From Verrucomicrobiales bacterium (GTDB taxonomy: Bacteria > Verrucomicrobiota > Verrucomicrobiia > Limisphaerales > JAFMIX01), in assembly GCA_017853785.1 (NCBI GenBank), contig JAFMIX010000033.1, positions 1-13,519 of the forward strand: a stretch of DNA of 13,519 nt, given 5' to 3'. Made by a program: the position numbers and the translations under genes. The notes under the pieces were generated by a model. That model searched no databases. It was not told the origin of the DNA and was given only the letters and a program-made list of their open reading frames with translations. Below, piece after piece: positions 7,165 to 13,519 of the stretch (position 1 is its first letter; each line of letters begins with the position of its first letter).

Positions 7165-7764
7165 ATGTTCTGCTTGGTGAAGAAAACAATTCTCAAACAA
7201 CCACTCCGCAAAGTCGCCGGGCGCATTCCCACGCCGGCGGCGGCAATGATCGTCCACGAGGACGAGGCGACGTGCCAGCGCGCCAAAGCGGCCCTTAACG
7301 AGTGGTCCCGACGGTTCGATCCGACCGGAACCGGGATAAAAACCAAGCTATGGAAGCTGGATTCTCTGGCGCAACCACTGATGAACGAACTGGCCATCGT
7401 GGAGGCAGTCACGGCGGATGTGTTGGTGTTGTCGCTGCACGGCACCCGGGAATTGCCCGAGGCGGTGCATGATTGGCTAGGCGGCTGGCTCGAACGAAAA
7501 GAGGAACGCCCCTACTCACTGGGCATCATTTTGGATCCCCACGTGTTGAGCCAGGGCAAGAATCATCCCGTGGTCGCCTATCTCGAACAGGTTGCAGCAA
7601 TCGGCGCCGCCGAGGTCTTCCATGCGGCGGTAGCCAGCCCGACAGCCACTTGGGAGGAGACCCAGCTGCATCCGCAGGATGAGCGCAGCCGCTACATCTC
7701 TGAAGTAATCAAATCCATTTTGCGGCACAGCGACCCGCACCCCGAAAAAGGTTCCAACGAATAA
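7165..7764 (+). CDS. Conserved-looking protein of unknown function, Rossmann/receiver-like pattern
   Basis: I do not recognise a named family for this 199-residue, apparently soluble protein. Strands and helices seem to alternate. Strand 'AAAMIVHED' (25-33) is followed by a helix 'CQRAKAALNEWSRRF' (37-51), strand 'KTKLWKLD' (59-66), helix 'NELAIVEAVTAD' (74-85), strand 'VLVLSLHG' (86-93), helix 'LPEAVHDWLGGWLERK' (97-112), strand 'SLGIILDPH' (118-126) and 'AAEVFHAAV' (148-156). That order suggests a flavodoxin- or receiver-like sandwich, with acidic residues after the first strand (E32, D33). No signal peptide or membrane segment is seen. The ATG at 7246 (residue 28), directly before the first strand, is a credible alternative start, because the 27 residues before it look unstructured and basic. 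The gene stands alone, diverging from the hydrolase remnant and ending in a strong terminator. It could be a degenerate response-regulator-like domain; this is a guess. Confidence 0.75.
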   Translation: MFCLVKKTILKQPLRKVAGRIPTPAAAMIVHEDEATCQRAKAALNEWSRRFDPTGTGIKTKLWKLDSLAQPLMNELAIVEAVTADVLVLSLHGTRELPEAVHDWLGGWLERKEERPYSLGIILDPHVLSQGKNHPVVAYLEQVAAIGAAEVFHAAVASPTATWEETQLHPQDERSRYISEVIKSILRHSDPHPEKGSNE

Positions 7765-7794
7765 AGCCTGCCGGTTTTTTTGACAGACAAAAGC

Positions 7795-7840
7795 CCCAAC
7801 GGTTACGGAATTCAATTTCCCGATCCGTTGGGATTTTTTT
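7795..7840 (+). terminator. Rho-independent terminator between two convergent genes
   Basis: A perfect 8-bp stem, CCCAACGG (7795-7802) with CCGTTGGG (7825-7832), encloses a 22-nt loop. It is followed by A and then seven T (7834-7840). It ends the gene that stops at 7764. Four A just before the stem (7789-7792) would give a short U-run on the other strand, so it may also serve the protease gene arriving from the right, whose stop is at 7882. The large loop contains a weak internal GGAA/TTCC pairing. Confidence 0.85.
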
Positions 7841-7881
7841 ATGCGCTGGGACAACTGGATTTTCGAACCAGCCGTGACGCC

Positions 7882-10800
7882 TTACGGCGCCAGCAAGGCG
7901 CGATAAAAGCCCGCAGGCGCCGGCAGCGCGTTGGTGGCGATGAAGTGGAACGGCGCGGGATTCGTCTGCAGCGGCAGCCAGTTGGGCGCGACCAGGTTAG
8001 TGGTGAACTGGATGATATAGTTCGCCCCCGGCGTGCCGATGATGGTGAACGCCAGCTCGTTGTTAGTCAGCCCGACGGCCGCGAACTCCGGCGGGATCGC
8101 CGGCGGGACATAGACCGAAGTCACCGTGCCATCAATCGCCAGATCCGGCGCGGTGGAACCGGCTTTGTCATAGATATACCAACTGCCGCCGGCATTGCTG
8201 GCGGAGTAATTCACGATTCGGAAGGTGACGTTTGTGCCTGCGCCGACATTCTGCAAAGCCGTGATGCCGGAGAGGTTGATGGCTGCCAGTGACACCCCAG
8301 AACTTCCGGTGACGTAAGTCACATTGGTGATGTCGGAAAACGCGCCCGCACCGATTTGAAACTGGATTATCCCGCTGGGCGGTCCGGCGCTTGACCGCCG
8401 GTAATCAAATTTACTGATGGAAGAAAAGGAAGCCTTGCAGCCCGCAGCCGGCGCGAGGGCAAAAGTAGCAAAGTCATTGGCCGTAATGGCGGCGGCGGCG
8501 GAACTTTGATTAAATCCATTGCCGCCCCACGCGCCGCCGGCCGCCGTGCCAGTGAGCGTCACGCCCGTGCCCCGCGTGAGGCCGCTGACAGTGATGCTCG
8601 GAGCATTGGTGCTGGGCACGAGCGGAGAATCTCCATAGTCCGTCTGCGCACTGACATCCCAGCCCGCCAAAGTCCCCGCGAAAGTCCCCGTCACGACCAG
8701 CGTGGCCGGGGCGCTGGTGATGCCGCCAAAAAGGTTCGTTACCACAAGCGTGTAACTGCCGGTATCGCTGAATTGCGCGGCGATCCTGCCAAAACTGTTT
8801 GCAGCCGCGCCGGAAAGATTCGCGCCATTTAGCCGCCATTGATACGCGAGCGGCGCCGTGCCGGCGGCAGCAGCGGCAAAGTTGAACGCGTTGCCCGCGC
8901 CGATTACCAGACTGACAGGATTCGTGGTAATAGTGGGCGACGTGCCGATAATCAACGTCGCCACCGAACTGGTCACCACGCCGACGGCATTGGAAAGGAC
9001 AACGCTGTAGCCACCCACGTCACCAACCTGGACGCTGGCGATGAAGTGATTCGTGCCGGTCGCGCCGACGATGCTGTTGGAATTGAAATACCACTGATAA
9101 CTGATGGGCGCCGTGCCGGACGTGCCGACCGTAAAATTCGCCGGTTGGCCCGTCACTACCGCCTGTGATTGCGGCTGCGCGGTGATGCTCGGCGCGACGG
9201 GGCCGGTGCAGCACACTGAACCGACGACCGCCACGGTATCCACCCACCAACCCGCGCTCGACACGCTCGAATCCGTGGCGCTGCGCCAACGGAACTGCAC
9301 GGTCTGTCCGGCGGCGGCGGGCGGCAGATTCACCGTCACGGTGATGAAGCTGCTGTTTGTGCCCGTCCACGCGGAACGACCTGCCAAGGACGAACCGCTG
9401 GTCAACGTGGCGACGTAGCCGCCGCTGGCGAAGCTGCCGCCCGCAGTCAGGATGTCCGCGAACGCGCCGCCACCGATCTTGAGCTCCAGCACGCCGCCGT
9501 CGTAAGTGGATTCCATCTCGTAACGGTGGCGGAATGTGAGCTGGCTGGCGCCGACGAGCAAAGTGACGGCAGCGGAAACCAATTCATTCGAGCCCACGCT
9601 GGCGCCGGAAATGGTGTAGGCGGCGTTCGGCAACGTATCGCGCTGCGTTGTAACCGTGGTCCACGGCGTCTGGCTGCCGCCGCCGGTAGAACTCCAGCCG
9701 ACGGGTAACGCCGGGGGCGCCACGCTGTCAAAATTTTCGCTCCAAACCGTCGCTGTTTCTCCGAGCGGGATGATCTGACTGACATTGCCCAAGTCCGCCG
9801 TGCCATCCTGCAGATGAAAAGTGGCGGTGATTGTGCTGCCGCAAGTGCCATTCACGGTGAAGGTGAAGGGCTGACCGCTCGCGGCCCCGCCGGCGGGAAG
9901 CGCGCCGTAGTTCTGTGCCCCGCTCGGCGTCGTGACACCGCCGATGGCGAGCAGGGTGGCGGTGAGGTTGGTCGTGGGCGCGCTGCCGACGTTACGCAGA
10001 CTGATCTGGTAGGTGACGGTTTCGCCGGGGTCGGCGACGAGGTTGGTGTTGGGGCAACCTTCGACAAGCAACGTGGCGGCGTCCAACGCGACCAGCGGCG
10101 TCGGGACGCCAGGGACGATGGTGAAATTCGTGTTGCTCAGGTCGAAGAAAATATTGCCGATGGCCTCAACTTTGATCCGCGCGGTGGCGGTGTTCAAGGC
10201 GGGCAGCGTGACGAGTTCGCTGCCGTCGTTGGGGGTGCTGGCGAGTAGCACGGCGGGGAAAGTCAAACCGCCGTCGGTGGAGAGGGAGATTTTCACGTTG
10301 GCGGCGTTGATGGGGGCGTTCGTGGTGCGGGCGACGTTCCAGGTGACGACGATGGCGTTGGAGAAAGTGCCGCCGCCGTTGGGCGAGGTGAGGGCGAATG
10401 CGCTGCCGGTATTAGTCACACTGACCTGCATGTCAGCGGTGTTCACGCCGCCGCCGCCGGCGCGGTTGTCGCGGACCGTGACGCGGAAACGCAGCGTGCG
10501 CGTGGTGGTGGGCAATTTTTCCCCAAAGGAGTTGGTGTTCGCGAGCAGGTCCACGAGCCGCGGGAAAGTGCGAGTGGTATTGGTGGTGGGGTTGAACGAG
10601 CGAAAGATCGGGCTGCTGCCATTGTCGGCGGCGGTCAGGGTAGTGGCAGCACCAAGGTCGCGCTGTTCCCAGCAATAAGTGAGCGTGTCACCGTTCGCGT
10701 CGCTGCCGGTAGCGGTGAGGGTGAAGGGGGTGGCGGCGGGGATGTTGTAGTTCGCGCCGGCGCTGACGGTGGGGGCGGCATTGCCGGTGCTGGTGCTGAC

Positions 10801-12078
10801 GGGGCAACCGCTGCCGCTGCCGGTGGTGGAGTAGGCTATAATTTCATCGAAGCTCACGGAATGAAAATACGGGTCGCTGTGCGGCTGCACATCGTCGCTG
10901 CCGCAGATGCCGGCGTAGGCCATGATGGTGGTGCCGCTGCCGGGCTCGTAGGCGGTGCTGGCGTTGCGATTGCCACCGCCGCAACTGCCCGTGGTGCTGT
11001 TGAAGGTGTGGTTGCCGCCGAACTGGTGGCCCATCTCGTGCGCGACGTAATCGATCCAGAAGGAATCACCGGTGGGAGCGGTGTTGCCGGTCACACCGTT
11101 CGCTTTTTGACCGTTGATGCAGACCACTCCGAGGCCGGCGATGCCGCCGCCGCCGGTGCTGAACACATGGCCGATGTCGTAATTTGCGCTGCCGATGATG
11201 CTGTCCACCGTGGCCTGGTTTTCGTCCAACATCGCCGCGCCGTCCGAATCAGTGTAAGGATCGGTGGCGGCGTTGGTATAGACGAGCAACTGGTTATTCG
11301 CCACGAGGACGAGACGGATGGCTAATTCGGTTTCATAAACGCCGTTGACCCGGTTCACGGCGGAAACGATTCCGGCCATGCCACCGGAGACGTTGCCGCC
11401 GTGAAAAGCGGTGTATTCGCCGTCCGCCGCGCAGGCGAGACGGTAGGTGCGGAGGTTCGCGCCGGAGCGATTGGCGGTGGTTTCGGCGGACAGGAGGTTG
11501 ACGGTCTGACCCTGCGGCGTGGCGCAGTGGAAGTCGGCCACGGAACGGCGATAATCCTTCTTGTGATAGACGGCATACACCGAAGCATCGCGCAGGTGAG
11601 GATCGATATAGACCGCGCCGTTGGGCGAGAGAATCTGCGCATGGAATCCGGCAGGCGTCAGGTCCAACCGCGCAGTGGCAACCGGATCGTCGATACTCTG
11701 CGCGTAGTAGGTTTTGATTTCGGGGAACAAGGCGGCAAGTTCCGCTGCCATCACGGGCGACTCCACCACGGCGAAGCGTTGCAACGTCCCGTCCGGCAGT
11801 GGCAAGGTGATCTCCGTGGGTGCGGCGGTGGCGCCCTTCGCGCCGGCGGATTCTGACGGCGCGAGCGCGAGCCGGGCACGCAGGGCGGCGTGGTCGAGCG
11901 CGACGGCGGAAAATTCCTGCGGGTTGACCCACTGTTGCGCAGGGGCGACATTGGCGGGGCGGGCGGCGAGCCGACGCCAGAAAGGATCGGCGGATTGCGG
12001 CTGGGCAAAACCTGGAGCGAGGCATAAAACCCAAATGGCGAGGGCCAGATGGCGGAGGGAAAACAGTTTGACGGGCAT
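7882..12078 (-). CDS. Large secreted reprolysin-like zinc metalloprotease with PKD, Ig-like and C-terminal beta domains
   Basis: This is a predicted exported protease of 1,398 residues. The signal peptide is 'KLFSLRHLALAIWVLCLAPGF' in part (residues 4-24). The ATG at 12078 is preferred; one at 12099 would add an acidic leader that suits export poorly. A propeptide-like region (about 30-205) precedes the catalytic domain (about 210-420). Zinc site 'HEMGHQFGGNH' has H347, E348, H351 and H357, and the Met-turn is at 'TTIMAYAGIC' (M386), as in metzincins of the M12B/reprolysin type. After it come a PKD/cadherin-like domain (about 435-555), a beta domain with 'SPNGGGTFSNAIVVTWN' (565-581), a CARDB/DUF11-like domain (about 660-775), a jelly-roll or MAM-like domain (about 778-955) and two Ig-like repeats (961-1043 and 1047-1130). 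A Gly/Ser-rich beta region and a terminal domain ending in 'FYRALLAP' follow. Likely role: degradation of external protein; the C-terminus may anchor or sort it. Confidence 0.93.
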   Translation of the reverse strand: MPVKLFSLRHLALAIWVLCLAPGFAQPQSADPFWRRLAARPANVAPAQQWVNPQEFSAVALDHAALRARLALAPSESAGAKGATAAPTEITLPLPDGTLQRFAVVESPVMAAELAALFPEIKTYYAQSIDDPVATARLDLTPAGFHAQILSPNGAVYIDPHLRDASVYAVYHKKDYRRSVADFHCATPQGQTVNLLSAETTANRSGANLRTYRLACAADGEYTAFHGGNVSGGMAGIVSAVNRVNGVYETELAIRLVLVANNQLLVYTNAATDPYTDSDGAAMLDENQATVDSIIGSANYDIGHVFSTGGGGIAGLGVVCINGQKANGVTGNTAPTGDSFWIDYVAHEMGHQFGGNHTFNSTTGSCGGGNRNASTAYEPGSGTTIMAYAGICGSDDVQPHSDPYFHSVSFDEIIAYSTTGSGSGCPVSTSTGNAAPTVSAGANYNIPAATPFTLTATGSDANGDTLTYCWEQRDLGAATTLTAADNGSSPIFRSFNPTTNTTRTFPRLVDLLANTNSFGEKLPTTTRTLRFRVTVRDNRAGGGGVNTADMQVSVTNTGSAFALTSPNGGGTFSNAIVVTWNVARTTNAPINAANVKISLSTDGGLTFPAVLLASTPNDGSELVTLPALNTATARIKVEAIGNIFFDLSNTNFTIVPGVPTPLVALDAATLLVEGCPNTNLVADPGETVTYQISLRNVGSAPTTNLTATLLAIGGVTTPSGAQNYGALPAGGAASGQPFTFTVNGTCGSTITATFHLQDGTADLGNVSQIIPLGETATVWSENFDSVAPPALPVGWSSTGGGSQTPWTTVTTQRDTLPNAAYTISGASVGSNELVSAAVTLLVGASQLTFRHRYEMESTYDGGVLELKIGGGAFADILTAGGSFASGGYVATLTSGSSLAGRSAWTGTNSSFITVTVNLPPAAAGQTVQFRWRSATDSSVSSAGWWVDTVAVVGSVCCTGPVAPSITAQPQSQAVVTGQPANFTVGTSGTAPISYQWYFNSNSIVGATGTNHFIASVQVGDVGGYSVVLSNAVGVVTSSVATLIIGTSPTITTNPVSLVIGAGNAFNFAAAAAGTAPLAYQWRLNGANLSGAAANSFGRIAAQFSDTGSYTLVVTNLFGGITSAPATLVVTGTFAGTLAGWDVSAQTDYGDSPLVPSTNAPSITVSGLTRGTGVTLTGTAAGGAWGGNGFNQSSAAAAITANDFATFALAPAAGCKASFSSISKFDYRRSSAGPPSGIIQFQIGAGAFSDITNVTYVTGSSGVSLAAINLSGITALQNVGAGTNVTFRIVNYSASNAGGSWYIYDKAGSTAPDLAIDGTVTSVYVPPAIPPEFAAVGLTNNELAFTIIGTPGANYIIQFTTNLVAPNWLPLQTNPAPFHFIATNALPAPAGFYRALLAP

Positions 12079-12129
12079 CGGCGGATGGTCCGACTCCATC
12101 CGGAAAAAGTCAATTGCGCCACCGCCGCA

Positions 12130-12628
12130 TCAGCGCGCCGACGGCAAGAGCAACCAGCTCAAGTTCCATCGTTTAGCCGCCGCGACCAACCGCCAGCACG
12201 CCGTCTATCTGCTCGACCCGCCCTGTAGCTCGGCCCGGAAGACACGCTCACGCTAACCGTGAACGCGGACGACTTCGGCTGTTTCCGCGTGGCGACGACA
12301 CCGGGCGCTAGCCTGACGCCGCTGGAATCCGGCAGCAAAAAATATCGGCAGCGCGGTGGAATTCCAAAACCTCTGCCACCCGGCATGCCGCCACGTGGAT
12401 TCTTAGCCCGACGAATTCGGCGGCGGCCTTCACGGAACTCAATCGACTCAATCGCGAACTACTCGACTGCGGGAACGGCGTCGCGCCCACACTCGTGACC
12501 TTGGCCACGACGAACCGGCCAGCCACACGCGACTCACCGTGCGGTATCAAGGCCGCGACGTCCGGCTCACGGATGTCCACGGACGGATCATTGATGGAAT
12601 CATGGCGCAAGTGGGCGCAGCCGGATAA
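12130..12628 (+). pseudogene. Possible remnant of an unidentified protein-coding gene
   Basis: The 596-nt gap between the protease start and the DUF4230 gene has no intact gene. It contains several protein-like segments on the plus strand in different frames. These are 'QLKFHRLAAATNRQHAVYLL' near 12157-12215, 'DTLTLTVNADDFGCFRVATT' from about 12241, 'FTELNRLNRELLDCGNGVAP' near 12430-12490, and 'TRLTVRYQGRDVRLTDVHGR' leading to 'IIDGIMAQVGAAG' and a TAA at 12626-12628. The order and composition suggest one gene broken by at least three frameshifts, with its 5' end missing. I do not recognise the family. The alternative is chance open frames in GC-rich DNA, which remains possible. The boundaries are approximate. 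Confidence 0.35.
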
Positions 12629-12674
12629 TCGACATCATTCTTTTCTTGCCGTTGAAAACGGTTACTTTGCGGCC

Positions 12675-13298
12675 ATGCAAAGGTTGCGTGCCATCATCGT
12701 CGCGGGGCTGTTGCTCGCGGCAGTTTGTTTCGCGCTGGGTCTGGGTCTCGGCCTGGGGTTGCCGCGCTGGCTGGGGCTAAAATCTTCGCAGCGCTTCCAC
12801 AACACCGCCACCGTCATCCAGCAGGTGCAGACGCTCGCCCAATTGGTCACGGTGAAATACTCGCTGGAAAAAATCGTGGTGCTCGAGGACGTGAAATGGT
12901 CGGAGACCTTCGGCACCAGCCGCGTGATGCTCGTGGCGCACGGCGTGGTGAAGGCCGGCGTGGACTTGAGCCAGTTGCAGGCCCAGGATGTGCGCATCTC
13001 CGAAAAATCCATCTCGCTCACGCTCCCGCTACCGCGCATCACGGACGCGTATCTGGACGAAAAACTCACGCAGGTGGTGGAGCGCTCCACGGGCTTGCTG
13101 CGGGGATTCGACAAATCGCTGGAGCAGACCGCCCGGCAGCAGGCGTTGGATGACATCCAGCGCGCCGCCCGCCGCAACGGCATTCTCAAGGACGCTGACG
13201 AGCGCGCCCGCGAGCAACTGGCGAACCTGTTGCACCAGCTCGGCTTCGCGCGGGTGGAGTTCCGCGCTCCGGGGCCGGAGCTGCTGCCGCCCGGCTGA
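12675..13298 (+). CDS. Membrane-anchored DUF4230-family protein
   Basis: The protein has 207 residues and an unknown biochemical role. One N-terminal membrane segment (about residues 6-32) contains an unusual alternating 'LGLGLGLGL' run (21-29). The rest is probably outside the cytoplasm. The soluble part fits the DUF4230 pattern. A first segment 'IQQVQTLAQLVTVKYSLEKI' (48-67) leads to 'VMLVAHGVVKAGVDLSQL' (84-101), then 'ISEKSISLTLPLPRI' (108-122), and a charged helical C-terminal half (about 135-195) probably able to form a coiled coil. The ATG at 12675 is the first in frame before the membrane segment. The open frame extends further upstream, but that part reads into the decayed region and does not look coding. 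No neighbour clarifies its function. The gap to the lipoprotein gene is 136 nt. Confidence 0.85.
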   Translation: MQRLRAIIVAGLLLAAVCFALGLGLGLGLPRWLGLKSSQRFHNTATVIQQVQTLAQLVTVKYSLEKIVVLEDVKWSETFGTSRVMLVAHGVVKAGVDLSQLQAQDVRISEKSISLTLPLPRITDAYLDEKLTQVVERSTGLLRGFDKSLEQTARQQALDDIQRAARRNGILKDADERAREQLANLLHQLGFARVEFRAPGPELLPPG

Positions 13299-13434
13299 CG
13301 GCTGGTTTTCTGCCGATTTTCGCTGGTTTTTCGGTCGGACCAGCCCGCGCCGGCAATGACGGCAGCCGGGTTGATTGAATAAACCGCCCCGCCGGAACAT
13401 CGAATCTGCCAGCGGCCCGTAACCGCAGCATATT

Positions 13435-13519
13435 ATGAAAACTCCGGTCCTCCGCCTCGGCAAACTCCTGTTCGCGCTCGCCGTTGCCGCCGTCACCGGC
13501 TGCAACTCCAGCTCGGCAG
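13435..13519 (+). CDS. N-terminus of a lipoprotein (3' end outside window)
   Basis: Only the first 28 residues are present. They form a type II (lipoprotein) signal peptide: a basic start (K2, R7, K10), the hydrophobic core 'LLFALAVAAV' (11-20), and the lipobox 'VTGC' with Cys at residue 23, followed by the Ser-rich linker 'NSSSA'. The mature protein would be lipidated and membrane-attached. The sequence runs open to the end of the window, so function cannot be judged. There is no strong Shine-Dalgarno sequence before the ATG at 13435. Confidence 0.75.
   Translation, partial: MKTPVLRLGKLLFALAVAAVTGCNSSSA

Noticed and set aside
10433..11069. Open frames on both strands within the protease gene that could suggest nested genes
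   Set aside because: They follow the codon periodicity of the large gene, are repetitive in composition, and contain no recognisable domain or start signal.
1..13519. A defence island, biosynthetic cluster, CRISPR array or prophage
   Set aside because: No nuclease, toxin-antitoxin pair, integrase, transposase, spacer array, tRNA attachment site or assembly-line enzyme could be read on either strand.

Overview
The window is GC-rich chromosomal DNA. It most resembles a free-living Verrucomicrobiota bacterium, perhaps of the Pedosphaera/Limisphaerales type. This is an inference. It rests on the Tat-exported Gfo/Idh/MocA oxidoreductase, the very long secreted protease with stacked Ig-like domains and a C-terminus ending in 'FYRALLAP', the weak or absent Shine-Dalgarno signals, and a palindromic short repeat lodged inside a gene. 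No rRNA, tRNA, CRISPR array, transposase, phage gene or recognisable defence system is visible.

Layout: (1) Positions 1-1917, plus strand: the 3' end of purB (adenylosuccinate lyase), a GNAT acetyltransferase whose GTG start overlaps the purB stop, and an aldo/keto reductase of the YghZ/Gpr type 3 nt further on. These are packed like an operon. The acetyltransferase carries an in-frame 52-nt double-hairpin repeat. (2) 1978-3282, plus: a Tat-signal Gfo/Idh/MocA oxidoreductase, convergent with the next block. (3) 3328-7050, minus: class I CPD photolyase (phrB), an RhlE-type DEAD-box RNA helicase, and upstream of them a decayed alpha/beta-hydrolase (dienelactone-hydrolase type) with several frameshifts and deletions. 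(4) 7165-7764, plus: a protein of unknown function with a Rossmann/receiver-like strand pattern, followed by a strong intrinsic terminator. (5) 7882-12078, minus: a secreted reprolysin-like zinc metalloprotease of about 1,400 residues. (6) About 12130-12628: a gene-free gap with apparent broken coding sequence on the plus strand. (7) 12675-13298, plus: a membrane-anchored DUF4230 protein, then from 13435 the signal peptide of a lipoprotein cut off by the window edge.

The genes do not form one obvious pathway. The first block mixes purine synthesis with small-molecule modification and carbonyl detoxification. The minus block pairs DNA repair with RNA remodelling, and the protease and Gfo/Idh protein point to an exported degradative lifestyle. 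The least ordinary items are the domesticated palindromic repeat in the GNAT gene, the two gene remnants, and the unknown 199-residue protein. I found no convincing new multi-gene system.
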